Source of the DNA: an uncultured Bacilli bacterium
GTDB taxonomy: Bacteria > Bacillota_I > Bacilli_A > RF39 > UBA660
NCBI GenBank assembly: GCA_910585335.1
Contig: CAJUCU010000050.1
Location: 1 to 6,977 of the forward strand
Direction: 5' to 3'
Length of the DNA stretch: 6,977 nucleotides
Within the stretch, counting starts at the first letter, position 1; each line of letters opens with the position of its first letter. The notes under the pieces were generated by a model, which was not told where the DNA came from, searched no databases, and was given only the letters and a program-made list of their open reading frames with translations. The translations under genes and the position numbers were made by a program. Below are positions 1-6,060 of the stretch, piece by piece.

Positions 1-38
1 AATTGTTTAGATGTGAGTTTAAACATTCAAAATTTATT

Positions 39-67
39 TTGAATTTTGTTCTAAAATGGTATAGAAT
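39..67 (+). promoter_or_regulatory. Predicted sigma-A promoter for the PemK/MazF-like gene
   Basis: A -35-like TTGAAT (39-44) and a -10-like TAGAAT (62-67) are separated by 17 bp. An overlapping alternative is an extended -10, TGG followed by TATAGA (57-65). Transcription would start near 74, just before the AGGGGG ribosome site at 81-86. The call rests on consensus matching only. Confidence 0.45.
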
Positions 68-92
68 ATAGCACTATTGAAGGGGGATTCTT

Positions 93-1007
93 ATGGTTTT
101 CAATAAGATATATGATAAAATTAGTGACTATTTTTGTAAAACTGTGGTGGTAAAAACATTAAAGCAAGGTTTTGTATCTGATATCCAATTTAAAGAAAAT
201 CAAGAAGAAAATAATGTTACTACTACTTTTTCTGATATAGAAAAAATGGATATGGTAGAAGTGGAATCTTTACAAGAAGCACCATCTCCAATGCAGAATT
301 TAGATGAACTAATTTCAAATGTTAAAGCTTCTTCTAAAGGAACTCATATTTATTGGGCAGATATGAATGTTTCTGATGTAAGAGGGGATACTTCTCATAC
401 ACGTAGACCGTTTATCGTAATCAACGAGACCAAAGAGTCTCAATTGACAGGTTTTTATACTACTAGTTGTTTAAAGAAACTTCATTTTAGTGAACGTTGT
501 TTTACAAAATATCGAACTGTTTTGTCAACACAAAAGTATTGTTTAAAAAAACCGAGTGTAGTTTTACATGATCATCTTGTTACTTTGAATCAAGAGCAAG
601 TTTTAGGTTATATAGATTCTGTTGATTATGCTGATTTAGTTAAAATTTTGAAGATGTCACAGTTAAGTGCAGGAAAATCTTTAGAACTGAGCGGAAAGAA
701 TCTTAGTTGTGGAGATATTGTTGATTTTGAGCTTGCCCGCTATTTGATTTATAGTAAAGATCGTACTTTCTCATATGGGTTACAGATTTTGCCAATTCAA
801 AATAATCAAGTTGATCCCATTCATGATTTTCATTATTTTTTTGTGGGTCATGGTATTTATGAAATTTGTTTTGGTAAATATAGTAGTATTTCTAATACTA
901 CACCAGTTGTTTTAACGGATCATGTTGGGGATAATATCTTATCTGTTGTTGAGAATAAAAGAAATCAACAAAAACAATATGTGAAAAAAAGTAAAGTTTC
1001 AAAGTAA
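93..1007 (+). CDS. PemK/MazF-like domain protein with N- and C-terminal extensions
   Basis: This 304-residue cytoplasmic protein has no signal peptide or membrane segment. Residues 83-190 read like a PemK/MazF beta-barrel. GTHIYWAD stands for the usual G-[DE]-I-hydrophobic-D opening strand, a polar loop containing RGDT follows, then RRPFIVINE (104-112) matches the conserved RP-V-V-V-I-S strand. Residues 155-190 (SVVLHDHLVTLN, then GYIDSVDYADLVKIL) match the family's S-x-V-L-x-D-Q-hydrophobic-x-T segment and closing helix. MazF proteins are sequence-specific endoribonuclease toxins of about 110 residues. This protein adds about 80 acidic or helical residues before the domain and about 110 after it, where CGDIVDF and RYLIYSKDRTFSYGLQI (207-232) look like a second, degenerate copy of the first strands. 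No antitoxin gene is adjacent, although only 92 bp upstream are visible. The ATG start follows AGGGGG at 81-86 with 6-nt spacing. Toxin activity is inference; it could be a MazF-fold protein with another role. Confidence 0.55.
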   Translation: MVFNKIYDKISDYFCKTVVVKTLKQGFVSDIQFKENQEENNVTTTFSDIEKMDMVEVESLQEAPSPMQNLDELISNVKASSKGTHIYWADMNVSDVRGDTSHTRRPFIVINETKESQLTGFYTTSCLKKLHFSERCFTKYRTVLSTQKYCLKKPSVVLHDHLVTLNQEQVLGYIDSVDYADLVKILKMSQLSAGKSLELSGKNLSCGDIVDFELARYLIYSKDRTFSYGLQILPIQNNQVDPIHDFHYFFVGHGIYEICFGKYSSISNTTPVVLTDHVGDNILSVVENKRNQQKQYVKKSKVSK

Positions 1008-1042
1008 AATATTGAAGAAAATAACTAAAAATTATGAATTTA

Positions 1043-1051
1043 TGATATAAT
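1043..1051 (+). promoter_or_regulatory. Extended -10 promoter of the ackA operon
   Basis: TGA followed by a consensus TATAAT (1046-1051) forms an extended -10 element. No good -35 hexamer is found 16-18 bp upstream, which is tolerated by extended -10 promoters. The predicted start near 1058 gives a leader of about 59 nt before ackA. A 6-bp TAATAG/CTATTA hairpin (1055-1070) and a 10-bp TAACTAGTTA palindrome (1090-1099) lie in the leader. Confidence 0.5.
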
Positions 1052-1116
1052 TTCTAATAGATAGCTATTATTTTTATGATGGCTAAATTTAACTAGTTAG
1101 AAAGAGGGTTTCATAT

Positions 1117-2301
1117 ATGAAAATTATATCTATTAATGCAGGAAGCAGTTCCTTAAAGTTTAGTTTATTTAATATGGATGATGAGAGTGTCATTGCCAGT
1201 GGTTTATTTGAGCGTATTGGTATAGAAGGAAGTGGTTATACCATTAAGTATAATGGTGAAAAAGTAGAACAAGAAGTAGAACTTGTGACTCATGCCGATG
1301 CCGTTCGTATTTTACTTGAGAAGTTAATTGATCTTAATATCATTGGTTCTTTAGAAGAGATAGATGGTGTGGGACATAGACTTGTTCATGGAAAGGATAA
1401 GTATTCTTCTTCTGTTGTGATTACAGATGAAGTAATTGCTGACTTAGAGAACTTTAAAGATTTCGCGCCGCTTCATAATCCTGCTAATATTTTGGGTATT
1501 CAAGCTTTTCGTGAAGTATTACCAGATGTATTGATGGTAGGAGTATTTGATACGGCTTTTCATCAAACAATGGAGGCTACTTCTTATCTTTATCCAGTTC
1601 CTTATAGTTGGTATAAAGACCATGGTGTTCGTAAGTATGGATTTCATGGTACTAGTCATCGTTATATTGCTAGTACTACTGCTAAACTACTTAACAAAGA
1701 AAATTTCCGTTTGATTAGTTGTCATATTGGAAATGGTGGTAGTATCTCTGCTGTTTTAGATGGAAAATGTATTGATACTTCGATGGGACTTACTCCGCTT
1801 GCTGGTATTATGATGGGAACTCGTAGTGGTGATGTTGATCCATCTATTATTACTTATGTTATGGAAAAAGAAGGAAAGAATGCTAGTGAAGTGATTGATG
1901 ACCTAAATAAGCGTAGTGGTCTTTTAGGACTTAGTGAGTATAGTCATGATATGAGAGATGTTTTGGCACGAGCTGATGAGGGAGACGAAAACTGTATTTT
2001 GGCACGAGATAAATATGTGCGTTCTATCGTCAATTATATTGGACAGTACTATTTATTATTAGGTGGTGTAGACGTTATTGTCTTTACAGCTGGAGTTGGT
2101 GAAAACAGTATTCCAATTCGTCAACTTGTTTGTGAAAAACTATTACCACTTGGTGTGAAAATTGATTTGGATAAGAACAATATTCGTGGTGAAATTACTA
2201 AAATCAGTACTGCTGAATCTAAAGTAGAAGTTTATGTTATTCCAACTGATGAAGAATTGATGATTGCTAGAGATACTGTTTCTTTAATAGAAAATAGATA
2301 G
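1117..2301 (+). CDS. ackA: Acetate kinase
   Basis: AckA interconverts acetate plus ATP and acetyl phosphate plus ADP, giving substrate-level ATP during fermentation together with phosphotransacetylase. At 394 residues it has normal family length and contains all diagnostic motifs: NAGSSSLKF (7-15), VGHRLVHG (85-92), FDTAFHQTM (144-152), RKYGFHGTSHRY (172-183), HIGNGGS (203-209), MGLTPLAGIMMGTRSGDVDP (223-242) and FTAGVGENS (323-331). Expected catalytic residues are present: N7, R88, H120, D145, H177, R236 and E380. The usual HGGE after VGHRLV reads HGKD here, a minor departure. The ATG follows AAAGAGGG (1101-1108) with 8-nt spacing. It is the first gene of an operon with the DHH phosphoesterase (9 nt downstream) and engB. 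The partner gene pta is not in the window. It belongs to the cytoplasmic ASKHA kinase superfamily. Confidence 0.98.
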   Translation: MKIISINAGSSSLKFSLFNMDDESVIASGLFERIGIEGSGYTIKYNGEKVEQEVELVTHADAVRILLEKLIDLNIIGSLEEIDGVGHRLVHGKDKYSSSVVITDEVIADLENFKDFAPLHNPANILGIQAFREVLPDVLMVGVFDTAFHQTMEATSYLYPVPYSWYKDHGVRKYGFHGTSHRYIASTTAKLLNKENFRLISCHIGNGGSISAVLDGKCIDTSMGLTPLAGIMMGTRSGDVDPSIITYVMEKEGKNASEVIDDLNKRSGLLGLSEYSHDMRDVLARADEGDENCILARDKYVRSIVNYIGQYYLLLGGVDVIVFTAGVGENSIPIRQLVCEKLLPLGVKIDLDKNNIRGEITKISTAESKVEVYVIPTDEELMIARDTVSLIENR

Positions 2302-2310
2302 GAAGATATT

Positions 2311-3279
2311 ATGTTTAAAAAGATATTTAGGGAAATTAAGAAATATGATACGATTGTTATCGTTCGACATATCGGTGTAGATCCAGATGCACTTTCTAGT
2401 CAACTTGCACTTAGGGACTCTATTCGTCTTACTTTTCCTGAAAAAAAAGTGCTCGCTGTGGGTACAGGAACTAGTAGATTTTCATTTATTGGTAGACTTG
2501 ATAAAATGGAGGCTGTTTCTAACGCTTTATTAATTATTTTAGATACACCTGATAAAAAACGAGTAGATGGTGTTCGGTTAGAAGATTTTGCTTCTGTTAT
2601 TAAAATTGATCATCACCCTTTTATAGAACCACTTGGTAATATTGAATATGTTGTAGATACTGCTTCTTCGACCTGTGAAATTATTATGGATTTAATTCTA
2701 AATACAAAGCTTTTATGTAATCAAAATATTGCCCGTATGCTTTATGCAGGTCTTGTATCTGATTCTAATCGTTTTATGTTTGAAAGTTCTACCTCTAAAA
2801 CTTTTGCCCTTGTTTCTAAATTTTTAGAAATGTATCCTTTTTCTATTAAAGAAGTCTATGAACAGATGTATCTTCGCCCTTTATCAGAAGTTCGTTTTGA
2901 AGGCTACTTGGCACAGAATATGACTGTAACAGACCATGGTGTTTCTTATATTATTATTACGGATGATATTATCAATAAATATAAAGTTGACACTGCGGCT
3001 GCTGGAAATATGATTAATAATTTTAATTTTATTTCTGAGGTACTTGTTTGGGTTACAGTAACAGAAGATATTAAAAATGAGAATATTCGAATTTCAATTC
3101 GGTCACGTGGTCCTGCTATTAACAAAGTAGCAGAAGCCCATCATGGTGGTGGTCATAAATATGCAAGTGGAGTTAAGACGACAACATTTGAAGAAGCTCA
3201 GTTCATTATTCGTGAGCTTGATGCTGTTAGTCGAGAGTATATTGAATCAATGGAAGAGGTGAGTGATGATGGTAATTAA
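2311..3279 (+). CDS. nrnA: DHH/DHHA1 phosphoesterase, NrnA-type oligoribonuclease / pAp phosphatase
   Basis: This 322-residue protein has normal NrnA length and a two-domain layout. The N-terminal DHH domain shows RH-IGVDPDALSSQ (H20, D24, D26), LDTPDKKR (D78), the signature IDHHP (D100-H101-H102) and AGLVSDSNRFMF (D152 in SDSNRF). These are the manganese ligands of the family. The C-terminal DHHA1 domain ends with HHGGGHKYASG (277-287), the substrate-binding GGGH motif. Characterised NrnA enzymes degrade 2-5-nt RNAs from the 5' end and dephosphorylate pAp to AMP; which activity dominates here cannot be read from the sequence. It starts at ATG after AGGAAG (2300-2305), which overlaps the ackA stop codon, and its 3' end overlaps engB by 11 nt, so translation is probably coupled. 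A c-di-AMP phosphodiesterase role (GdpP/PgpH-like) is less likely because there are no membrane, PAS or GGDEF regions. Confidence 0.85.
   Translation: MFKKIFREIKKYDTIVIVRHIGVDPDALSSQLALRDSIRLTFPEKKVLAVGTGTSRFSFIGRLDKMEAVSNALLIILDTPDKKRVDGVRLEDFASVIKIDHHPFIEPLGNIEYVVDTASSTCEIIMDLILNTKLLCNQNIARMLYAGLVSDSNRFMFESSTSKTFALVSKFLEMYPFSIKEVYEQMYLRPLSEVRFEGYLAQNMTVTDHGVSYIIITDDIINKYKVDTAAAGNMINNFNFISEVLVWVTVTEDIKNENIRISIRSRGPAINKVAEAHHGGGHKYASGVKTTTFEEAQFIIRELDAVSREYIESMEEVSDDGN
3255..3261 (+). promoter_or_regulatory. Ribosome binding site deciding the engB start
   Basis: AGAGGTG lies 7 nt before ATG at 3269. The in-frame GTG at 3263 and ATG at 3266 sit too close to it, so 3269 is the preferred start. 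The site is inside the 3' end of the upstream DHH gene. Confidence 0.6.
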
Positions 3280-3862
3280 AGAATCAAAATTAGATGTAAT
3301 GGCCAGTAGAAGAAGTCAATATCCAGATAAAGATTTACCAGAGTTTTTACTAGTAGGACGTAGTAACGTTGGAAAGAGTAGCTTTATTAATGCCCTTCTT
3401 TCACGTAAAAATTTAGCTCATACGTCGTCACGTCCTGGAAAAACGCAAACTATCAATTTTTATCTTGTTAATAATAACTTTTACTTAGTTGATGTTCCAG
3501 GATATGGATATGCAGCGGTCGATAAAAAGACACAAGCTAAATTTGGAATGATGATAGAAGAGTACTTAGAAAAAAGAGAACAATTAAAAAGAGTATTTTT
3601 GATTATTGATTTTCGTCATAAGCCAACAGAAGATGATTTGTTGATGTATAACTTTTTAAAATATCATAATGTGCCCGTTACTGTTGTTGCTACAAAAGCA
3701 GATAAAGTCGGTGGTAGTCGTAAGAATAAACATTTAAAAGTTATTATGGACGCTATGGACTTGGTAGTTGGGGATGATTTACTGGTATTTTCTAGTGTGA
3801 CTAAACTTGGAAAAGTAGAAATTTTGAAAAAAATCGAAGACCTGTCAATAAATGTTATTTAG
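3269..3862 (+). CDS. engB: Ribosome biogenesis GTP-binding protein EngB/YsxC/YihA
   Basis: EngB is an essential TRAFAC-class GTPase needed for late assembly of the 50S ribosomal subunit. With the chosen start the protein has 197 residues, the normal family length. The G motifs are clear: G1 GRSNVGKS (30-37), G2 in RPGKTQTINFY (56-65, with the conserved PGKTQT), G3 DVPGYG (75-80), G4 TKAD (142-145) and G5 FSS (174-176). The QYP-DKDLPE segment (17-25) and FLKYHNVPV (129-137) are also typical of YsxC. The stretch GTG-ATG-ATG offers three consecutive in-frame starts (3263, 3266, 3269); spacing from AGAGGTG favours 3269. It overlaps the DHH gene by 11 nt and is the last gene of the ackA operon. 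Its TAG stop (3860-3862) lies in the terminator's stem region. Confidence 0.96.
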   Translation: MVIKESKLDVMASRRSQYPDKDLPEFLLVGRSNVGKSSFINALLSRKNLAHTSSRPGKTQTINFYLVNNNFYLVDVPGYGYAAVDKKTQAKFGMMIEEYLEKREQLKRVFLIIDFRHKPTEDDLLMYNFLKYHNVPVTVVATKADKVGGSRKNKHLKVIMDAMDLVVGDDLLVFSSVTKLGKVEILKKIEDLSINVI

Positions 3863-3873
3863 GTCTTTTTTTT
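3837..3873 (+). terminator. Intrinsic terminator of the ackA-nrnA-engB operon
   Basis: AAGACCT (3837-3843) pairs with AGGTCTT (3861-3867), and an inner AATAA (3847-3851) pairs with TTATT (3855-3859). A run of eight T follows the C at 3865 (3866-3873). The hairpin starts inside engB, and the engB stop codon TAG contributes its last two bases to the 3' arm. Confidence 0.8.
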
Positions 3874-3874
3874 C

Positions 3875-3903
3875 TTGTTCCTTTTTGTTATACTTAGTAT
3901 AGT
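3875..3903 (+). promoter_or_regulatory. Promoter region for the FxLYD-like membrane protein
   Basis: Immediately after the terminator T-run there is TTGTTC (3875-3880), 17 bp, then TATAGT (3898-3903). Within it lies an alternative extended -10, TGT-TATACT (3886-3894). Either choice gives a very short leader, since the ribosome site begins at 3904 and the start codon is at 3915. Confidence 0.5.
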
Positions 3904-3909
3904 AGGTGA
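3904..3909 (+). promoter_or_regulatory. Ribosome binding site setting a GTG start at 3915
   Basis: AGGTGA is followed by 5 nt and GTG at 3915. A longer in-frame reading from GTG at 3906 would begin within this site, so 3915 is preferred. The same AGGTG-to-GTG arrangement recurs at 6319-6331. Confidence 0.6.
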
Positions 3910-3914
3910 TAATA

Positions 3915-4328
3915 GTGAAAGACACTAAGAAAAAGGTATTAAAATTTTTACCAATTTTTGTTGTAACCGTTGTTTTATGTGTTTGTGTAGGTGTAGGTTT
4001 GGCATTTGTAAAACCTGCGAAAAAGGCACCTGTTGATGTCGGTATTTCTAAAGAACTAGAAAAAGACAAAAAGTTTTTAGATTTAACTCTTGAAGATATT
4101 GAATTAGCAGAAGAGGAAGAACTTACACATTTAATGGCCAATGTTTACAATCATGGGGAAGCATTTGAAGATAGAATGGTCAATATTGTCTTCTTAGATC
4201 AAAATGGTAAAGAATTAGGAAAAGCGCCAACCTATATTTCTGCGATTGAAAAAGGTGGGGCTATTAGGATTGATACAGTTATTGATAAAAAATATGCAAA
4301 AGCATATACCTTTAAAGTAGAAGAATAA
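3915..4328 (+). CDS. Membrane-anchored protein with FxLYD-like beta domain
   Basis: This 137-residue protein has a short basic N-terminus (KDTKKKVLK) and one hydrophobic segment at residues 10-31 (LPIFVVTVVLCVCVGVGLAF). A lysine-rich, charged linker follows, then a C-terminal domain facing outside by the positive-inside rule. No proper lipobox is seen, so it is more likely an uncleaved anchor than a lipoprotein. The C-terminal part (about 72-137) contains VYNHGEAFEDRMVNIVFLDQNGKELGKA, then an I-x-K-G-x-x-I-x-I-D-T pattern and YTFKVEE. This fits the FxLYD/DUF-type extracytoplasmic beta-sandwich pattern (N-x-G, F-x-D-x-x-G-K, late G followed by a strand). Family membership is pattern recognition and the molecular role is unknown. 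It is a single gene between two terminators, with its own promoter directly upstream. The GTG start is chosen by ribosome-site spacing. Confidence 0.7.
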   Translation: MKDTKKKVLKFLPIFVVTVVLCVCVGVGLAFVKPAKKAPVDVGISKELEKDKKFLDLTLEDIELAEEEELTHLMANVYNHGEAFEDRMVNIVFLDQNGKELGKAPTYISAIEKGGAIRIDTVIDKKYAKAYTFKVEE

Positions 4329-4357
4329 AGACTTAAGGCAACAATTAAGTCTTTTTT
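4327..4357 (+). terminator. Intrinsic terminator after the FxLYD-like gene
   Basis: AAAGACTTAA (4327-4336) pairs perfectly with TTAAGTCTTT (4345-4354) around an 8-nt loop, and the T-run extends to 4357. The hairpin begins inside the TAA stop codon at 4326-4328. The A-tract could let it work weakly on the other strand as well. Confidence 0.8.
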
Positions 4358-4380
4358 CATATTATAAATTAGGTGATTGA

Positions 4381-4848
4381 ATGAAAGTCTTAAAAGAAGA
4401 TGATAATAGTTTTGTTATTTATTTTTTTGATGTGAAAGAAGCCTATTCAGAAGATGATAAACCACAAATCATAAAAATAGTTAAAGATGTTGTGTTGAGA
4501 GCTAATCAAATATATCGCTTAAACTTAAAAGGTTTTTATAAAGTAAGAGTTTATCTAAACAAGAAAATTGGTTTTGTTATTGAAATTATTAATGTTGATG
4601 ATATTAGTCTTAATCATGCCCTTGATTTGAGAGTTCTTGTTTATTTTGATCAAGACTTTTATATAGAAGTTGATAACTTTGATTTTTTACCAAATCAAAA
4701 AAAGATTGTTTGTGTGAATAATAAATATTATATTAATGCAGATTCTTTATCTAAGAATGAGATGATTTCTCTTTTAGAGTTAGGGAATGTTATTTATAAA
4801 ACTGATTTGATTGACAATTTTTATTTAGGAAAGATTATTACGAATTGA
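4381..4848 (+). CDS. Hypothetical soluble protein
   Basis: I do not recognise this 155-residue protein. It has no signal peptide and no membrane segment, so it is predicted cytoplasmic. The apparent layout is a short strand (SFVIYFF, 10-16), a helix (about 27-44, KPQIIKIVKDVVLRANQI), two strands (KVRVYLNKKIGFVIEIINV), then a second alpha/beta half with KIVCVNNKYYINADSLSKNEM (about 108-128). This beta-alpha-beta-beta opening followed by a second half recalls the shape of the ClpC adaptor MecA, but residue identity is too low to claim it. The ATG follows AGGTGA (4371-4376) at 4-nt spacing. Only a TATAAA box (4363-4368) without a good -35 lies upstream, so it may rely partly on read-through of the preceding terminator. 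It ends at TGA. Read with Mycoplasma code 4, the frame would extend only three codons. Confidence 0.75.
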   Translation: MKVLKEDDNSFVIYFFDVKEAYSEDDKPQIIKIVKDVVLRANQIYRLNLKGFYKVRVYLNKKIGFVIEIINVDDISLNHALDLRVLVYFDQDFYIEVDNFDFLPNQKKIVCVNNKYYINADSLSKNEMISLLELGNVIYKTDLIDNFYLGKIITN

Positions 4849-4873
4849 AATTTTTAATTGGAAGTAGTATACT
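4845..4873 (+). promoter_or_regulatory. Sigma-A promoter of the zinc-ribbon gene
   Basis: TTGAAA (4845-4850) and TATACT (4868-4873) are separated by exactly 17 bp, with 5 of 6 consensus matches each. The -35 box overlaps the TGA stop codon of the preceding gene. The predicted transcription start, near 4880, falls at the ribosome site, implying an unusually short leader. Confidence 0.6.
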
Positions 4874-4878
4874 TTAGA

Positions 4879-4885
4879 AAAGGAG
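4879..4885 (+). promoter_or_regulatory. Ribosome binding site setting the ATG start at 4894
   Basis: AAAGGAG precedes ATG at 4894 by 8 nt. A longer in-frame reading from TTG at 4858 would lie within the promoter and has no ribosome site, so it is rejected. Confidence 0.75.
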
Positions 4886-4893
4886 TGAGTGTT

Positions 4894-5286
4894 ATGTATT
4901 GTTCTAATTGTGGAAAGAAAGTGGATGAGAAAGCAGTTATTTGTGTTAATTGTGGATGTGAACTAAGAAAGCGTAGCGGACAGAATGGAAAGGGAATTGC
5001 CAGTATGGTTCTTGGTATCATTGCTTTGTTTTATGCTTTATGTGCTTTCATTAATATCGTAGATTTAGGTTCTTATTTAGATTCAAGTTATTCTAGTATG
5101 AGCTATCAAATTGGATTTGCAATTGGTTATGTACTAGTTCAAAGTGTATTATCTATTATTGGTTTTGTTCTTGCTTTAATTGAACGTAAAACGAAAAAGA
5201 ATGGATTTAATACTGCTGGTTTTTGGCTTTCTATTGTGACTTTTGTTATTGTTGCTATACAATTTATTATTGTTGTTACTTATTAG
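4894..5286 (+). CDS. Zinc-ribbon protein with three membrane segments (DUF4190-like)
   Basis: This 130-residue protein begins with a short zinc ribbon, CSNCGKK (C3, C6) and CVNCG (C17, C20). It is the zinc_ribbon_2 type found at the N-terminus of many Firmicutes membrane proteins. A basic linker (RKRSGQNGKG) follows. Then come three hydrophobic segments at about 34-54 (IASMVLGIIALFYALCAFI), 73-96 and 107-128. GKGIASMVLGIIAL and the later GFNTAGFWLSIVT resemble the two-helix DUF4190 unit, in which G-x-A-x-x-L-G-x-x-x repeats. The ribbon should be cytoplasmic, with the rest in the membrane. No enzymatic function can be assigned. It has its own strong promoter and ribosome site. The next gene starts 38 nt downstream with no terminator between them, so the two may be co-transcribed. 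Confidence 0.85.
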   Translation: MYCSNCGKKVDEKAVICVNCGCELRKRSGQNGKGIASMVLGIIALFYALCAFINIVDLGSYLDSSYSSMSYQIGFAIGYVLVQSVLSIIGFVLALIERKTKKNGFNTAGFWLSIVTFVIVAIQFIIVVTY

Positions 5287-5297
5287 AAATATCATAT

Positions 5298-5311
5298 TGT
5301 TAAAATAGAAT
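5298..5311 (+). promoter_or_regulatory. Possible weak promoter before the two-TM protein gene
   Basis: An extended -10, TGT-TAAAAT (5298-5306), overlaps a second candidate, TAGAAT (5306-5311). The latter has a poor -35 (TTAGAA, 5283-5288) at 17 bp. It directly precedes AGGAG (5312-5316). Co-transcription with the zinc-ribbon gene is the alternative. Confidence 0.25.
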
Positions 5312-5324
5312 AGGAGAAGGGCAT

Positions 5325-5948
5325 ATGAATCGAAATATGAATAAACATTATTTTTATCAAAGTAAGATTATTTTGGATTTACCTAGATCAGAAAAACAAA
5401 AAAAGCAAGAGTTATTTTATGCTATTTTCATATTTATAATGATTTTTATGCCTTTGATTATGGTTGGAGTAAGTGCTTTTTTTAATCATCTTTTAGTAGG
5501 CATTTTGACTCTAGTTATTTGCTATACTTTGCTTGCTTTTATAGGTATTTATATGCGAAAGAGGGCTGTTGATCAGTTTTATATCCTAAAAGATGCCCAT
5601 ACTAAATTTCAGGTAGTAGATGTTGATGATATAGAAATTATAAAGGATTTATATGCTAATTCAGCATTAACATTTTCTTTATCACTTGAAGATGCCTTTT
5701 TGGACTTTGTATACAATTGGCTGTATCATGAAGGGGTGTTAAAGAGTGATTTCCTTCATTTGTATATATTTGATGGGGATGTATTAAAAGAGGCTTTCCC
5801 TAAGAGTCAGTTTGGAAGTCAGGATAAATTTATGAGTATTTTTTTAAAAGACTTAGATTTGAATGATTCTAATAGAATGCAATTTTCAAGAAACCATTTT
5901 ACTGTCGGTGCAAGATGGCTTGATGATATGATAGATAATGATCAATAA
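5325..5948 (+). CDS. Hypothetical two-TM membrane protein
   Basis: I do not recognise this 207-residue protein. Residues 1-30 are polar and basic (RSEKQKKQ). Two adjacent membrane helices follow at about 31-53 (FYAIFIFIMIFMPLIMVGVSAF) and 55-77 (HLLVGILTLVICYTLLAFIGIY). The second is followed by RKR, which suggests that both ends face the cytoplasm. Residues 80-207 form a soluble, acidic, mixed alpha/beta domain rich in aromatic and aspartate residues, with no motif I can name. ATG is preceded by AGGAG at 8-nt spacing; a second in-frame ATG four codons later has no better site. It sits 38 nt after the zinc-ribbon membrane protein and is closed by a strong terminator, so the two probably form one small unit. 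A membrane-associated role is inferred only from topology. Confidence 0.75.
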   Translation: MNRNMNKHYFYQSKIILDLPRSEKQKKQELFYAIFIFIMIFMPLIMVGVSAFFNHLLVGILTLVICYTLLAFIGIYMRKRAVDQFYILKDAHTKFQVVDVDDIEIIKDLYANSALTFSLSLEDAFLDFVYNWLYHEGVLKSDFLHLYIFDGDVLKEAFPKSQFGSQDKFMSIFLKDLDLNDSNRMQFSRNHFTVGARWLDDMIDNDQ

Positions 5949-5977
5949 AAAAAGTATGTGGTTTTACATACTTTTTT
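5948..5977 (+). terminator. Strong A/T-flanked, possibly bidirectional terminator
   Basis: AAAAAAGTATGT (5948-5959) pairs with ACATACTTTTTT (5966-5977) around a GGTTTT loop, giving a 12-bp perfect stem. It starts at the last base of the TAA stop. A-tract and T-tract flanks allow use in both directions, which matters because a minus-strand promoter at 6061-6089 points toward it. Confidence 0.85.
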
Positions 5978-5999
5978 ATTGTATATAAGGAAAGTGAGG

Positions 6000-6025
6000 T
6001 CATAAAGTAGAGTACTTTATGATAA
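6000..6025. repeat. Left copy of a 26-bp inverted repeat, itself a palindrome
   Basis: TCATAAAGTA (6000-6009), core GAG (6010-6012) and TACTTTATGA (6013-6022) form a perfect palindrome with a 3-nt centre, followed by TAA. The whole 26 bp is the exact reverse complement of 6279-6304. Flanks on either side do not match. The asymmetric core gives the site a direction opposite to that of the right copy, as at recombinase crossover sites. Confidence 0.9.
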
Positions 6026-6060
6026 TAAAAATACCCTAAATTCGACTTTCTACTATTATT

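Noticed and set aside
3263..3268. Earlier engB starts at GTG 3263 and ATG 3266
   Set aside because: They lie only 1-4 nt from the AGAGGTG site; ATG 3269 has 7-nt spacing and gives the usual family length. The difference is two residues, so the choice is not certain.
3845..4141. 98-residue minus-strand reading frame
   Set aside because: It is antisense to the supported gene at 3915-4328, has Ser/Thr/Lys-rich low-complexity composition and no ribosome site, and crosses the engB terminator and the promoter that follows.
4846..4857. Use of the Mycoplasma genetic code (TGA as Trp)
   Set aside because: Trp codons across all genes are TGG and no gene has an in-frame internal TGA. The single TGA stop is uninformative because read-through would add only three codons before TAA.
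4858..4893. Upstream extension of the zinc-ribbon protein from TTG 4858
   Set aside because: It would place coding sequence inside the promoter and ribosome site, and the zinc ribbon in this class normally starts within a few residues of the initiator Met, as it does from ATG 4894.
6000..6025. Left palindrome as an intrinsic terminator
   Set aside because: A 3-nt loop hairpin is possible but no T-run follows on either strand, and a strong terminator already lies at 5948-5977.
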